DNA from: Labrenzia sp. OB1
Lineage (GTDB): Bacteria; Pseudomonadota; Alphaproteobacteria; Rhizobiales; Stappiaceae
DNA length: 64,000 nt
Assembly (NCBI RefSeq): GCF_001624695.1
Contig: NZ_JSEP01000022.1
Location: 1-64,000, forward strand
Direction: 5' to 3'
Positions 8,796 to 18,032 of the stretch are shown here, piece after piece (within the stretch, counting starts at the first letter, position 1; the number at the start of each line of letters is the position of its first letter). Position numbers and translations under genes: made by a program. The notes under the pieces are model-generated. The model was not told where the DNA came from. It searched no databases and was given only the letters and a program-made list of their open reading frames with translations.

Positions 8796-9071
8796 TTCCG
8801 GCAGTTTCCGGCTCCAGTGAGGGCCCTGTAGTCGCAAATTCGAGTATTGGTGTGATGTTCTGCCGGGCGTGAAGTCACGGGCGGTGCTCGTGATTTCCAG
8901 CCTGAGACGTCACCGCACCGGTCCTTGCGCCGCAGGGGTTGGCTCCTCTGCGTATCAGGTGCCAAATTGTCAACAGACCGGGCACAAGCACTTGTGTTTC
9001 GGCACGTTTATGCCATGTTGGCCCGCGCCGGGACTCTATCTAGCCCGGTCAAAAACAAGAGTGAGGATAAA

Positions 9072-9635
9072 ATGTCGGTAGTAGGTGTCGATCTGGACGA
9101 CTTGAAGCGCCGGATGCAAGGGGCTCTCGCTTCGCTGAAGACCGATTTTTCAGGCCTTCGGACAGGGCGTGCGTCCGCATCCATGCTGGATCCCGTCTCC
9201 GTTCAGGCCTATGGCCAATCCATGCCGATCAGCCAGGTCGGCACCGTGTCCGTGCCGGAGCCGCGCATGGTCGCGATCCAGGTCTGGGACAAGACCATGG
9301 TTGCCGCCGTCGAGAGGGCGATCCGGGAATCGAATCTCGGTCTCAACCCGGTTGTCGACGGCCAGTTGCTGCGCCTGCCGATTCCCGAGCTCAATCAGGA
9401 ACGCCGCCAGGAGCTGATCAAGGTTGCCCACAAATACGCCGAACAGGCGCGGGTCGCGATCCGTCATGTCCGCCGCGATGGCATGGATACAGCGAAAAAA
9501 GCCGAAAAAGACGGTGACATCTCCCAGGACGACAGCCGTGTCGCATCCGATGAAGTGCAGAAGCTGACCGATCAGATGATCGGTGAGGTGGACAGCATGC
9601 TGGAGAAAAAAGAGCAGGAAATTTCCCAGGTCTGA
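9072..9635 (+). CDS. frr: Ribosome recycling factor
   Basis: A 187-residue protein starting MSVVGVDLDDLKRRM with GAGG upstream. It shows the RRF landmarks FSGLRTGRASASMLDPV, PISQVGTVSVPEPRM and HVRRDGMDTAKKAEKDGDIS, and the usual ~185-residue length. With EF-G it splits the post-termination ribosome. A 276-bp gap separates it from pyrH, where no gene is visible; uppS follows 31 bp downstream. Confidence 0.98.
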   Translation: MSVVGVDLDDLKRRMQGALASLKTDFSGLRTGRASASMLDPVSVQAYGQSMPISQVGTVSVPEPRMVAIQVWDKTMVAAVERAIRESNLGLNPVVDGQLLRLPIPELNQERRQELIKVAHKYAEQARVAIRHVRRDGMDTAKKAEKDGDISQDDSRVASDEVQKLTDQMIGEVDSMLEKKEQEISQV

Positions 9636-9666
9636 TCGGACCCGGACCTGTGAACAGGGGAGCCTC

Positions 9667-10434
9667 ATGAGCGTCAGCCCGGACCGGAGCCCGCATGTAT
9701 CTGCCGCGGAAGGTGGCAGCGCGAAACCGCCACACCACGTTGCCTTCATCATGGATGGCAACGGGCGATGGGCGACCGCGCGCGGCCTGCCGCGGACGGA
9801 GGGGCACCGCCATGGGCTGGAAACCCTGCGCCGGGTGATCCGGCATGCCGGAAAGCGCGGCATCGAGGTGATCACCATCTACAGTTTTTCCTCCGAGAAC
9901 TGGAGCCGGCCGGAAACCGAGGTTTCCTTTCTCATGGGCCTGCTGCGGCGTTTCGTGCAACGCGATCTGAGCGAGCTGCACGAGGCAAATGTGCGCATCC
10001 GGATCATCGGCAGCCGCTGCGAACTGGAGCCTGGCATCGCCGCGCTGCTGCAGGAGGCCGAGGACCTGACCCGGAACAACACCGGACTGAACCTCGTGGT
10101 GGCCTTCAATTACGGGGCACGCACGGAAATCGTCCGCGCGGCGAAAACGCTGGCTCAAAAGGTTGCTTCCGGTGAACTGCAGCCGGAAGACATTTCCGAG
10201 GCCGCTTTTTCCGAAGCTCTCGACACCGGCGGGTTGCCCGATCCGGACCTCATCATCCGCACCAGCGGCGAGATGCGGCTTTCCAATTTTCTTCTGTGGC
10301 AGGCGGCCTATTCGGAATTCTATTTCTGCGACAAACACTGGCCGGATTTCGACGAGGCGGCGTTTGATGAGGCCCTGATCTGTTTCGGCAACCGGCAGCG
10401 CCGGTATGGCGGTCTTGATGCCAAAGCGTTGTAG
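9667..10434 (+). CDS. uppS: Undecaprenyl diphosphate synthase (cis-prenyltransferase)
   Basis: A 255-residue protein; ATG 9667 has AGGGGA upstream. It carries HVAFIMDGNGRWA with the catalytic Asp at residue 30, TIYSFSSENWSRP, and the C-terminal LIIRTSGEMRLSNFLLWQAAYSE signature. It adds isopentenyl units to farnesyl diphosphate to make the C55 carrier for peptidoglycan and other envelope glycans. It lies 15 bp before cdsA, so the two are co-transcribed. Confidence 0.97.
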   Translation: MSVSPDRSPHVSAAEGGSAKPPHHVAFIMDGNGRWATARGLPRTEGHRHGLETLRRVIRHAGKRGIEVITIYSFSSENWSRPETEVSFLMGLLRRFVQRDLSELHEANVRIRIIGSRCELEPGIAALLQEAEDLTRNNTGLNLVVAFNYGARTEIVRAAKTLAQKVASGELQPEDISEAAFSEALDTGGLPDPDLIIRTSGEMRLSNFLLWQAAYSEFYFCDKHWPDFDEAAFDEALICFGNRQRRYGGLDAKAL

Positions 10435-10449
10435 CGTTTTTCCCGCGTG

Positions 10450-11340
10450 ATGGCAGATCCCCACCCCCCTTCGAAAAAACTCTCGGATCTCGGCCTGAGG
10501 TTTGCCTCGGCGGTCATTCTCGGGCCCTTGGTTCTGCTCATCGCCTGGCTTGGCGGATTGCCCTACGCCGCGCTGGTGCTGACAGCCGCGGTGCTTTTCC
10601 TGTGGGAATGGTTCTCGATCACCGGAACGCGCCAGATTTCGCCCTTGGCACTTGTCGGTCAGGGGGCGCTCGTCGTCCTTGCGCTTTGTCATGTCACGGG
10701 CCATGCGGAGATCGGCCTCGCGGCGATACTGGTGGCGGCGTTTGCCGCCTTCGGTCTCGGCAGATTTTCCCGGGCCGGGAGATGGAGCGCCGAGGGCATC
10801 CTTTACAGCGGATGCGCGCTCTTTGCCCTTCTGGCGATCAGGGAGGGAACCGGCGGACTGCTGTTCACCTTCTTCCTGCTGTTCGTGGTCTGGGCGACCG
10901 ACATCTTTGCCTATTTCACCGGCCGGGCGCTTGGTGGCCCGAAACTCTGGGCCCGGGTTTCGCCGAAGAAAACCTGGTCGGGCGCTGTCGGCGGGCTGAT
11001 GCTGGCGGCGGCATTCGGTGTCGGCGTGGTTGTTGTCGCAGGGGCCTGGGCCGGTCCTGAGGCCAAGCCAGAAGCCGGGCTGGGGGACGCGAACCGGAAT
11101 CTGTGGATCTGGGCCTTGCTGGCGGCAGCGCTTTCAATCGTTTCTCAAGCGGGCGATCTTTTGGAATCGGCGGTCAAGCGCAGGTTCGACGTCAAGGATT
11201 CCAGCCGTCTCATTCCCGGCCACGGGGGAATCATGGACCGTATCGACGGTCTTGTCGCCGCGGCTATTTTCGCCGTTCTGATCGGCGTGATCGCCGGAGG
11301 CACGCTTGGCGATCCGATCGCGGGTCTGGGTCTGCATTAA
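10450..11340 (+). CDS. cdsA: Phosphatidate cytidylyltransferase
   Basis: A 296-residue integral membrane protein. ATG 10450 gives MADPHPPSKKL; an in-frame GTG lies one codon earlier. Multiple hydrophobic helices run through residues ~20-200, and the C-terminal signature SQAGDLLESAVKRRFDVKDSS...PGHGGIMDRIDG is that of CdsA (S-x-x-x-D-x-x-x-S-x-x-K-R and the GHGG/D-x-x-D site). It makes CDP-diacylglycerol from phosphatidate and CTP in the inner membrane. dxr follows 16 bp downstream. Confidence 0.96.
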   Translation: MADPHPPSKKLSDLGLRFASAVILGPLVLLIAWLGGLPYAALVLTAAVLFLWEWFSITGTRQISPLALVGQGALVVLALCHVTGHAEIGLAAILVAAFAAFGLGRFSRAGRWSAEGILYSGCALFALLAIREGTGGLLFTFFLLFVVWATDIFAYFTGRALGGPKLWARVSPKKTWSGAVGGLMLAAAFGVGVVVVAGAWAGPEAKPEAGLGDANRNLWIWALLAAALSIVSQAGDLLESAVKRRFDVKDSSRLIPGHGGIMDRIDGLVAAAIFAVLIGVIAGGTLGDPIAGLGLH

Positions 11341-11356
11341 GTCTGGAGTTGCGACC

Positions 11357-12556
11357 ATGGCGGCGGGAACCGCTTTCATCGACGAAACTGCGCCGATACG
11401 GATCACCGTGCTTGGCGCGACCGGCTCTATCGGCCAGAGCCTGGCGGATCTGATCGAGCGCTCGCCTGAACGGTTCGACGTGGTTTCTCTTGTGGCGAAC
11501 CGCGACGCAAGATCCCTGGCGGCGATGGCGAAAACGCTGAGGGCCTCGTCGGCCGTTCTGGCGGACGCATCCTGTTATGAGGATCTCGCCGGCCGCCTTG
11601 AAGGGACCGGCATTGCTGTGTCCGCTGGAGATGCGGCGGTTCTTGAGGCGGTCGAGCGTGAGGCAGACATTGTGGTCGGTGCAATTGTTGGCGCGGCAGG
11701 TCTTGCCCCCACCATGGCGGCGATAAAGCCGGGCCGCAGGATCGCCCTTGCCAACAAGGAGTGCCTGGTGTGTGCGGGCGACCTTTTCATGGAAAAGATC
11801 CGCCGGAGCGGCGCCGAATTGCTGCCGGTGGACAGTGAGCACAACGCCATTTTCCAAGTCTTCGAATCCGAGAGAGCAGATCAGGTTGAAAAAGTCATCC
11901 TGACCGCGTCGGGCGGGCCGTTCCGGACGTTCTCCAGTGCCGAGATAGCAGGGGTGACGCCGGAGCAGGCGTTGAAACACCCGAACTGGGACATGGGTGC
12001 ACGGATCACCATCGACAGCGCGACGATGATGAACAAGGGGCTGGAGGTTATCGAGGCCTCGCATCTGTTTCCGGTGCGCCACGATCAACTGGATGTACTG
12101 GTGCATCCGCAGTCCGCCGTTCACGGCCTTGTCCAGTACAGCGACGGCTCGCTGCTCGCGCAGCTCGGCAGCCCGGACATGCGCACGCCCATCGCCCATT
12201 GCCTGGCTTATCCCCGCCGGATGGCCGTACCTGTCAGAAGGCTTGATCTGGCGGAGCTCGGAACACTGACCTTCGAAGCGGCCGATCCGGAGCGGTTTCC
12301 CGCGCTGGGGCTTGCCATCGGCGCGATGAAGGCAGGTGGGGCGGCTCCCGCTGCGCTGAACGCTGCTGATGAAATCGCTGTGGAGGCCTTTTTGAATGGC
12401 AAGATCCGCTTCCCGGATATACCCGCCGCCATTGAAGCCGTTCTTGAACGGATGACGGGGGAGGGGCGCCTGGCAGCGTGTGCCCGGATTGAGGACGTTC
12501 TGGCGCTCGATACGGAAGCCCGGCAAAAAACCCGCGAATGGATTGCTTCCAGATAG
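11357..12556 (+). CDS. dxr: 1-deoxy-D-xylulose 5-phosphate reductoisomerase
   Basis: A 399-residue protein starting at ATG 11357. The N-terminal NADPH-binding loop is ITVLGATGSIGQS; the catalytic/metal region shows ANKECLVCAGDLFM and PVDSEHNAIFQ; ASGGPFR and MNKGLEVIEASHLF follow. It converts DXP to 2-C-methylerythritol 4-phosphate, the committed step of the MEP isoprenoid pathway, and so feeds the adjacent uppS product. Its length matches the family. Confidence 0.97.
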   Translation: MAAGTAFIDETAPIRITVLGATGSIGQSLADLIERSPERFDVVSLVANRDARSLAAMAKTLRASSAVLADASCYEDLAGRLEGTGIAVSAGDAAVLEAVEREADIVVGAIVGAAGLAPTMAAIKPGRRIALANKECLVCAGDLFMEKIRRSGAELLPVDSEHNAIFQVFESERADQVEKVILTASGGPFRTFSSAEIAGVTPEQALKHPNWDMGARITIDSATMMNKGLEVIEASHLFPVRHDQLDVLVHPQSAVHGLVQYSDGSLLAQLGSPDMRTPIAHCLAYPRRMAVPVRRLDLAELGTLTFEAADPERFPALGLAIGAMKAGGAAPAALNAADEIAVEAFLNGKIRFPDIPAAIEAVLERMTGEGRLAACARIEDVLALDTEARQKTREWIASR

Positions 12557-12668
12557 AGAACGGTCCCGCGTCTTTTAATTTTTCATGCCGGACCATTAAC
12601 ACGCCGTAATTTTCCTTTTAGTACAGTGGCTCGAAATCATCCAAGCTGTGCAGGATCGGACGCCATTT

Positions 12669-13811
12669 ATGGACCTTTTTATTTCCGCGTATTCCCTGAT
12701 CGTCGGAACCATCATTCCCTTTCTGTTCGTGCTGACGATCGTGGTGTTTTTCCATGAACTCGGACATTTCGCCGTCGCCCGGTGGTGCAACGTCAAGGTA
12801 GATGCCTTCGCGGTCGGATTCGGCCGCGAGATCATCGGCAGGACCGACAGGCAGGGCACACGCTGGAAACTCTGCATGATTCCGCTTGGCGGCTACGTGA
12901 AGTTTGCCGGGGACGAGAACGCCGCCAGCGTGCCGAGCCGTGAACTGATCGCGCAAATGAGCGAAGAAGACCGCAAGACCGCCTTCATCGCCAAGCCTGT
13001 ATGGCAGAGGGCGGCCGTCGTCGCCGCGGGGCCGCTGGCCAATTTCATTCTGGCAATCGTGATTTTCGCGACGCTCTTCATGCTGATGGGCAAGCAGGGT
13101 CTTGAGCCGGTCGTCGAAGAGGTCTTTGCGGGCCGGGCCGCCGAACGCGGCGGTATTCAGGCCGGCGATATCGTCAGGGAAATCGACGGACGCGAAATTC
13201 ACACCTTCGGTGAATTGCGTCAGGTGGTCCTGATGAATGCCAATACGCCGCTAGTCTTCGAAGTCGAGCGTGACGGAAAGCTTGTCGACCTGACCGTGAC
13301 ACCCGATTCCCGTGAAAAGGAAGTTTTTCTCGGCGAGCGTCAGATGGCCGGAGATATCGGCCTGCGTGGTTCCAGCGATCCCCAGTATCTGGTGCGCATC
13401 AAATACGGGCCGCTCGGCGCGGTCAACGAAGGTGCCCTGGAAACATGGCGGATCATGGAGGGGACGGTCAATTACGTCTGGGGCGTGATCACCCAGCGCC
13501 AGTCCGCAGATCAGCTCGGCGGTCCGATTCGTGTTGCGCAGATCTCCGGTCAGGTCGCCGATCTCGGCTTTCTGCCGCTGATTTCCCTTACCGCGGTCCT
13601 TTCGGTGAGCATCGGCCTGATCAACCTGGCTCCTGTGCCGATGCTCGATGGCGGGCATCTGCTCTATTTCGCGGCCGAGGCGCTGCGCGGCAAACCCTTG
13701 AGCGAGAGGGTTCAGGACGTGGGATTCCGTATCGGGTTGGGGCTTGTGCTGATGTTGATGGTCTTCGTCACATGGAAGGACATAATGAGGCTGGTAGGCC
13801 CCAGTTCCTAG
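12669..13811 (+). CDS. rseP: Site-2 intramembrane zinc metalloprotease RseP
   Basis: A 380-residue protein starting MDLFISAYSL. ATG 12669 is chosen because it gives the family's short N-terminus; an in-frame GTG at 12648 is possible. The zinc motif HELGH (residues 29-33) lies in the first membrane helix, a single PDZ domain occupies roughly residues 125-210 (GIQAGDIVREIDGREI), and the second active-site helix shows NLAPVPMLDGGHLLYF. It cleaves membrane-embedded anti-sigma factors and signal-peptide remnants. It lies between dxr and bamA, the usual order. Confidence 0.95.
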   Translation: MDLFISAYSLIVGTIIPFLFVLTIVVFFHELGHFAVARWCNVKVDAFAVGFGREIIGRTDRQGTRWKLCMIPLGGYVKFAGDENAASVPSRELIAQMSEEDRKTAFIAKPVWQRAAVVAAGPLANFILAIVIFATLFMLMGKQGLEPVVEEVFAGRAAERGGIQAGDIVREIDGREIHTFGELRQVVLMNANTPLVFEVERDGKLVDLTVTPDSREKEVFLGERQMAGDIGLRGSSDPQYLVRIKYGPLGAVNEGALETWRIMEGTVNYVWGVITQRQSADQLGGPIRVAQISGQVADLGFLPLISLTAVLSVSIGLINLAPVPMLDGGHLLYFAAEALRGKPLSERVQDVGFRIGLGLVLMLMVFVTWKDIMRLVGPSS

Positions 13812-14011
13812 GGCAATGCGCCGCAGGGTGAAGCGATGCCGGTCCACAAGCCGTGACATTGACGCAACGTCTTCTGACTAAATCGCTTTCACCCGCCAAG
13901 TGCAGTTGCGTTATCGGTAAAATCCTATAAAACGATCATCGGTTCCGAGAATCTGCCAGGGTGAGTGCGGGTTCCGGGAGGGGTATTTAAAAACAAAGGC
14001 ATAGCGCAATA

Positions 14012-16393
14012 ATGCAGCGATTGCAGAAGTTTACACGAGCCGTATTGTTAGTTGCGGCCGTATTTTCAATCGGGGCGGCTCTGCCTCAGACCATCGGTAT
14101 TCCGTCCTTTGTGACGGAGGCGCAAGCGGCCGTTGCCAGAAGCATTCAGGTGCGCGGCAACACGCGGGTCGAGGATGAAACAGTCGTCAGCTACTTGACC
14201 ATCGTTCCGGGGCGTTCCTACAGCGCCTTCGATGTCGATGAGTCGCTGAAGGCGCTTTATGCAACGGGTCTGTTCGCCACTGTCGATATCACCCCGAGTG
14301 GCAGCACCGTTATCGTAACGGTCACGGAAAACCCGATAATCAACCGTGTTTCCTTCGAAGGAAACAAGAAGATCAAGGATGGGGCGCTGGAAACAGCCGT
14401 CCGGTCGCAGCCGCGTTCGATGTTGTCGCGCGCCAAGGTGCAGGCCGACGTTCAGAACATTCTGGAATCCTATCGCCGCTCCGGCCGCTACGGCGCGTCC
14501 GTCGAGCCGCAGATCATCGATCGCGGACAGAATCGCGTCGATCTGGTGTTCGAAATCAACGAAGGTGCAAAGACCGGTGTCGAGCGCATCAGCTTCATCG
14601 GCAATTCAGCCTTCAGTGACGGCCGCCTGCGCGACGTCATTCGTACGCGTGAAAGTGGCCTGCTGAGCTGGCTTCGCAGCACCGATACCTACGATCCGGA
14701 CCGGCTTGCCGCCGACGAGGAACTGCTGCGCCAGTATTACAACAAGAAGGGTTATGCCGACTTCCGTATCGTGTCCGTGAGTGCGGATCTCGATCGTGAG
14801 CAGAACATCTTCTACGTCACTTTCAACGTCGATGAGGGCGAGAAGTATGAAGTCGGCGATGTCGAGATCGTGTCCACGATTGCCGATGTCGATCCGGAAG
14901 AGCTGCGTCGCCTGATCCGTACCCGCAGCGGCCAGACCTTCAACTCCCTGCGGGTCGAGCAGACCGTCGAAGACATCACGCTGCGCGTCTCCGAAGAGGG
15001 CTATGCCTTCGCACGGGTTCGTCCGCGTGCGGCTCGCGATTACGAAAACAACAAGATCTCGCTGATCTACTATATCGAGGAAGGTCCGCGGGCCTACATC
15101 GAGCGGATCAACATCATCGGTAACGACAGGACTCGCGAATACGTCATCCGCCGGGAATTCGATATCGCCGAAGGGGATGCGTTCAATCGGGCTCTGGTCG
15201 ACAAGGCCGAGCGTCGCCTGCGCAATCTCGGTTTCTTCGAGCGCGTTTCGATCACCACGCAGCAGGGCAGTGCGCCCGACCGTGTGGTCGTCAATGTTCG
15301 CGTCGAGGAAAAAGCGACCGGTGAGATTTCCTTCGGTGTGGGCTATTCGACGGTCGATGGCGTCATCGGTGACATTTCACTGACCGAGAGGAACTTCCTC
15401 GGCCGTGGCCAGTTCGTGAAGCTCGCAGTTGGTGGTGGTGCCGACACGCAGTCTTACGAGTTCCGGTTTATCGAGCCGTTCTTCATGGGCCGCCGCGTCG
15501 CGCTTGATCTCGATCTTTATCGCAAGGTCGACGATGCCAACGATTACCGGTCCTTCGATCAGGAAAAGACGGGTGGCGGTTTCGGCTTCACGTTGCCGCT
15601 CCGGGAAGAAGAACTGACGGTTCGGCTCTTCTACAATATCTTCCAGGAGAAGAACTCCGATCCGGACAACGAATCGACCAACATCAACAACTGCGACACG
15701 GCCAACCTGTCCCTTGCGGTGTGTGACTCTCTCGGCACTTATCTGACCTCGCTGGTCGGATACGAGTTCCGTTACAACACTCTGGACCGCAACCTTGATC
15801 CGACAGACGGCTTCTACGCCTCTTTCGGTCAGCAGTTCGCGGGCCTTGGCGGTGACAGCTTCTTCATCAAGACCGAAGCCGAAGCTCGGGCGTACAAGGA
15901 AATACTCGCAGACTACGGTCTCGTCGGAAGCCTGTCCGTCCGTGGCGGTAACATCATGGCTCTTGGTGACGAGCGGCTGCGGGTGTCGGAGCAGTTCATG
16001 CTTGGCGGCAATCTCATTCGCGGTTTCGAAAACCAGGGCATCGGTCCTCGGGATGCGGAGACCGAAGACGCGATCGGCGGCCGGTTCTATGTGGCGGCGA
16101 CTGCCGAAACCCAATTCCCGTTCCCGATCATTCCGAAGGAATTGGGCCTTAGCGGTGCGGTGTTTGCCGATGCAGGTTCTCTGTGGGATGCTGACAGCAA
16201 CCTCGTGAGCCTTGTGGACGACAACGGCGGACGGATTGACTCCAACGACTTTGCACTGCGTGCATCCGTGGGTGCCGGTATCCGCTGGAATTCGCCTTTT
16301 GGACCGCTGCGAGCCGACTTCGCCTATCCCATCGTCAAGGAAGATACCGACAAGACCCAGGTATTCCGCTTGAGTGGTGGCACGCGCTTCTAA
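14012..16393 (+). CDS. bamA: Outer membrane protein assembly factor BamA
   Basis: A 793-residue protein. A signal peptide ends near residue 40 (TEAQAA). Several POTRA repeats follow (the first starts RSIQVRGNTRVEDETVVSYL), then the outer-membrane barrel with the GRGQFVKLAVGGG and FIEPFF segments, NLIRGFE in the conserved VRGF-like position, and a terminal Phe (SGGTRF). It inserts beta-barrel proteins into the outer membrane. A 200-bp gap precedes it. skp, often between bamA and lpxD, is missing here. Confidence 0.98.
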   Translation: MQRLQKFTRAVLLVAAVFSIGAALPQTIGIPSFVTEAQAAVARSIQVRGNTRVEDETVVSYLTIVPGRSYSAFDVDESLKALYATGLFATVDITPSGSTVIVTVTENPIINRVSFEGNKKIKDGALETAVRSQPRSMLSRAKVQADVQNILESYRRSGRYGASVEPQIIDRGQNRVDLVFEINEGAKTGVERISFIGNSAFSDGRLRDVIRTRESGLLSWLRSTDTYDPDRLAADEELLRQYYNKKGYADFRIVSVSADLDREQNIFYVTFNVDEGEKYEVGDVEIVSTIADVDPEELRRLIRTRSGQTFNSLRVEQTVEDITLRVSEEGYAFARVRPRAARDYENNKISLIYYIEEGPRAYIERINIIGNDRTREYVIRREFDIAEGDAFNRALVDKAERRLRNLGFFERVSITTQQGSAPDRVVVNVRVEEKATGEISFGVGYSTVDGVIGDISLTERNFLGRGQFVKLAVGGGADTQSYEFRFIEPFFMGRRVALDLDLYRKVDDANDYRSFDQEKTGGGFGFTLPLREEELTVRLFYNIFQEKNSDPDNESTNINNCDTANLSLAVCDSLGTYLTSLVGYEFRYNTLDRNLDPTDGFYASFGQQFAGLGGDSFFIKTEAEARAYKEILADYGLVGSLSVRGGNIMALGDERLRVSEQFMLGGNLIRGFENQGIGPRDAETEDAIGGRFYVAATAETQFPFPIIPKELGLSGAVFADAGSLWDADSNLVSLVDDNGGRIDSNDFALRASVGAGIRWNSPFGPLRADFAYPIVKEDTDKTQVFRLSGGTRF

Positions 16394-16417
16394 AAAGCGG
16401 TCAAACAGGTTAGAAAT

Positions 16418-16447
16418 CGGCCGCCGATCTGATCGGCGGCCGTTTTT
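16418..16447 (+). terminator. Rho-independent terminator after bamA
   Basis: The perfect 11-bp stem CGGCCGCCGAT / ATCGGCGGCCG with a 3-nt loop is followed by TTTTT. It falls between bamA and lpxD, so the lpx genes may also need their own promoter or rely on readthrough. Confidence 0.85.
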
Positions 16448-16472
16448 ATTGGCTGGCAACAAGGATACAATC

Positions 16473-17510
16473 ATGTCCGAGCCAAATTTTTTTGCGACCC
16501 CGGCCCCAGTTTCACTGCGGGACATCGCCGACTGGGCGGAAGCCGAGATCCATCGTGGCGACGAGACCCTGGAAATTACGGGCGTCGCGCCACTGGAAGA
16601 GGCCGGATCCGGATTGCTGGTCTTCTTCGATAATCCGATCTATCTCGATCAGCTTCGGGCGACGACCGCAGCAGCGTGCATGGTCACCAAGAAACACAAG
16701 GACAAGGTTCCAGAAGGGGTCGCGGTGCTTGTCTGCGCGGACGCCTACCGGTCCTGGGCCAAGGTTCTGGCGCGGCTCTATCCTGATGCGATGGTCCCGA
16801 AGGAGCCCGGACCGGCAACCGTTTCCGACAGGGCGGCGATAGATCCGGACGCGTGTCTGGAAGAGAATGTGACAGTGGAGGCGGGTGTCGTGATCGGCGC
16901 TGGTGCCGAAATCGGGGCAGGGACTGTCATTCGGGCGAATACGGTGATCGGCCAGGGTGTGAGAATCGGCCGCGATTGCGTGATCGGACCAAATTGCACC
17001 GTGCAGCATACAGTGCTCGGCAACCATGTTTATTTTCATCCCGGGGTGTGTTGCGGCCAGGACGGATTTGGCTATGCCATGGGCCCCCAGGGGCATCTGA
17101 AAGTCCCTCAGGTAGGCCGGGTGATCATTCAGGACGATGTCGAGGTCGGCGCCAACACCACCATCGACAGAGGCGCGAACCGCGACACGATTATCGGTGA
17201 AGGAACCAAGATCGATAATCAGGTGCAGATCGGCCACAATGTCGTCATCGGCCGGCATTGTGTTCTCGTATCGCAGGTTGGGTTGTCGGGAAGCTGCACA
17301 CTGGAAGATTTCGTTGCCATCGGCGGCCAGACCGGTGTTCGCGGACACGTGACCATCGGTATGGGTGCCCAGGTTGCCGCGGTAAGTGTCGTCAGTGACA
17401 GTCTTCCGGCGGGGGGACGTTACGGAGGCACGCCTGCCAAACCGGTGAAACAATGGTTCCGGGAAGTCGCCGCCGTGAGAAAACTTGCAGAGCGCGGCAG
17501 CGGATCGTAA
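16473..17510 (+). CDS. lpxD: UDP-3-O-acylglucosamine N-acyltransferase
   Basis: A 345-residue protein; ATG 16473 (MSEPNFFATP) is the first plausible start after the terminator. The N-terminal nucleotide-binding domain (~1-100) precedes a left-handed parallel beta-helix of hexapeptide repeats (EAGVVIGAGAEIGAGTVI and on), with the catalytic-His region NHVYFHPGVCCGQDGFGY and the IDNQVQIGHNVVIG segment. It adds the second hydroxyacyl chain in lipid A synthesis. It leads the lpxD-fabZ-lpxA-lpxI-lpxB cluster. Confidence 0.97.
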   Translation: MSEPNFFATPAPVSLRDIADWAEAEIHRGDETLEITGVAPLEEAGSGLLVFFDNPIYLDQLRATTAAACMVTKKHKDKVPEGVAVLVCADAYRSWAKVLARLYPDAMVPKEPGPATVSDRAAIDPDACLEENVTVEAGVVIGAGAEIGAGTVIRANTVIGQGVRIGRDCVIGPNCTVQHTVLGNHVYFHPGVCCGQDGFGYAMGPQGHLKVPQVGRVIIQDDVEVGANTTIDRGANRDTIIGEGTKIDNQVQIGHNVVIGRHCVLVSQVGLSGSCTLEDFVAIGGQTGVRGHVTIGMGAQVAAVSVVSDSLPAGGRYGGTPAKPVKQWFREVAAVRKLAERGSGS

Positions 17511-17561
17511 ACGGATAAACAGACAAGAACTTTGCGGAGCTGATCCGCCAAGGGGCATTTC

Positions 17562-18026
17562 ATGGAAGACGCAGAAAACAAGACACTTGCAAGCGCAGAC
17601 ATCATGGAAATCATGAAGCTTCTGCCGCACCGCTATCCTTTTTTGCTGATCGACAAGATCATCGAGATGGACGGCGACAACAGCTGCATCGGCATCAAGA
17701 ACGTCACCATCAACGAACCTCATTTCACCGGTCATTTTCCGGGCCGTCCGGTCTTTCCGGGCGTGCTCCTGATCGAAGCGATGGCTCAGACCGCCGGTGC
17801 GCTCTGTGTGCACGCAAGGGGCGCGGATGCTCCGCCGCAGCTTGTGTATTTCATGACCATCGACCGGGCCAAGTTCCGCAAGCCCGTGGAGCCTGGGGAT
17901 CAGGTTCATTTTCACGTCAAGAAGATCAAGCAACGCTCCAATATCTGGAAATTCGATGCTGTGGCGACGGTCGCCGGAGCGAAAGTCGCAGAAGCAGAAG
18001 TCAGCGCCATGCTGATAGATGCGTGA
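17562..18026 (+). CDS. fabZ: (3R)-hydroxyacyl-ACP dehydratase FabZ
   Basis: A 154-residue single hot-dog-fold protein with AAGGGG upstream of ATG. It has LLPHRYPFLLID at the start and NEPHFTGHFPGRPVFPG with the catalytic His 58 and Glu 72 (IEAMAQ). It dehydrates hydroxyacyl-ACP in fatty acid elongation. Its substrate pool is shared with LpxA and LpxD, which explains its fixed place between them; lpxA starts 6 bp later. Confidence 0.98.
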   Translation: MEDAENKTLASADIMEIMKLLPHRYPFLLIDKIIEMDGDNSCIGIKNVTINEPHFTGHFPGRPVFPGVLLIEAMAQTAGALCVHARGADAPPQLVYFMTIDRAKFRKPVEPGDQVHFHVKKIKQRSNIWKFDAVATVAGAKVAEAEVSAMLIDA

Positions 18027-18032
18027 GGAAAC

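Noticed and set aside
13900..13935. TTGCGT and TATAAA before bamA as a sigma-70 promoter
   Set aside because: The spacing is only 14 bp, too short; no sigma-E-type pattern was clear either.
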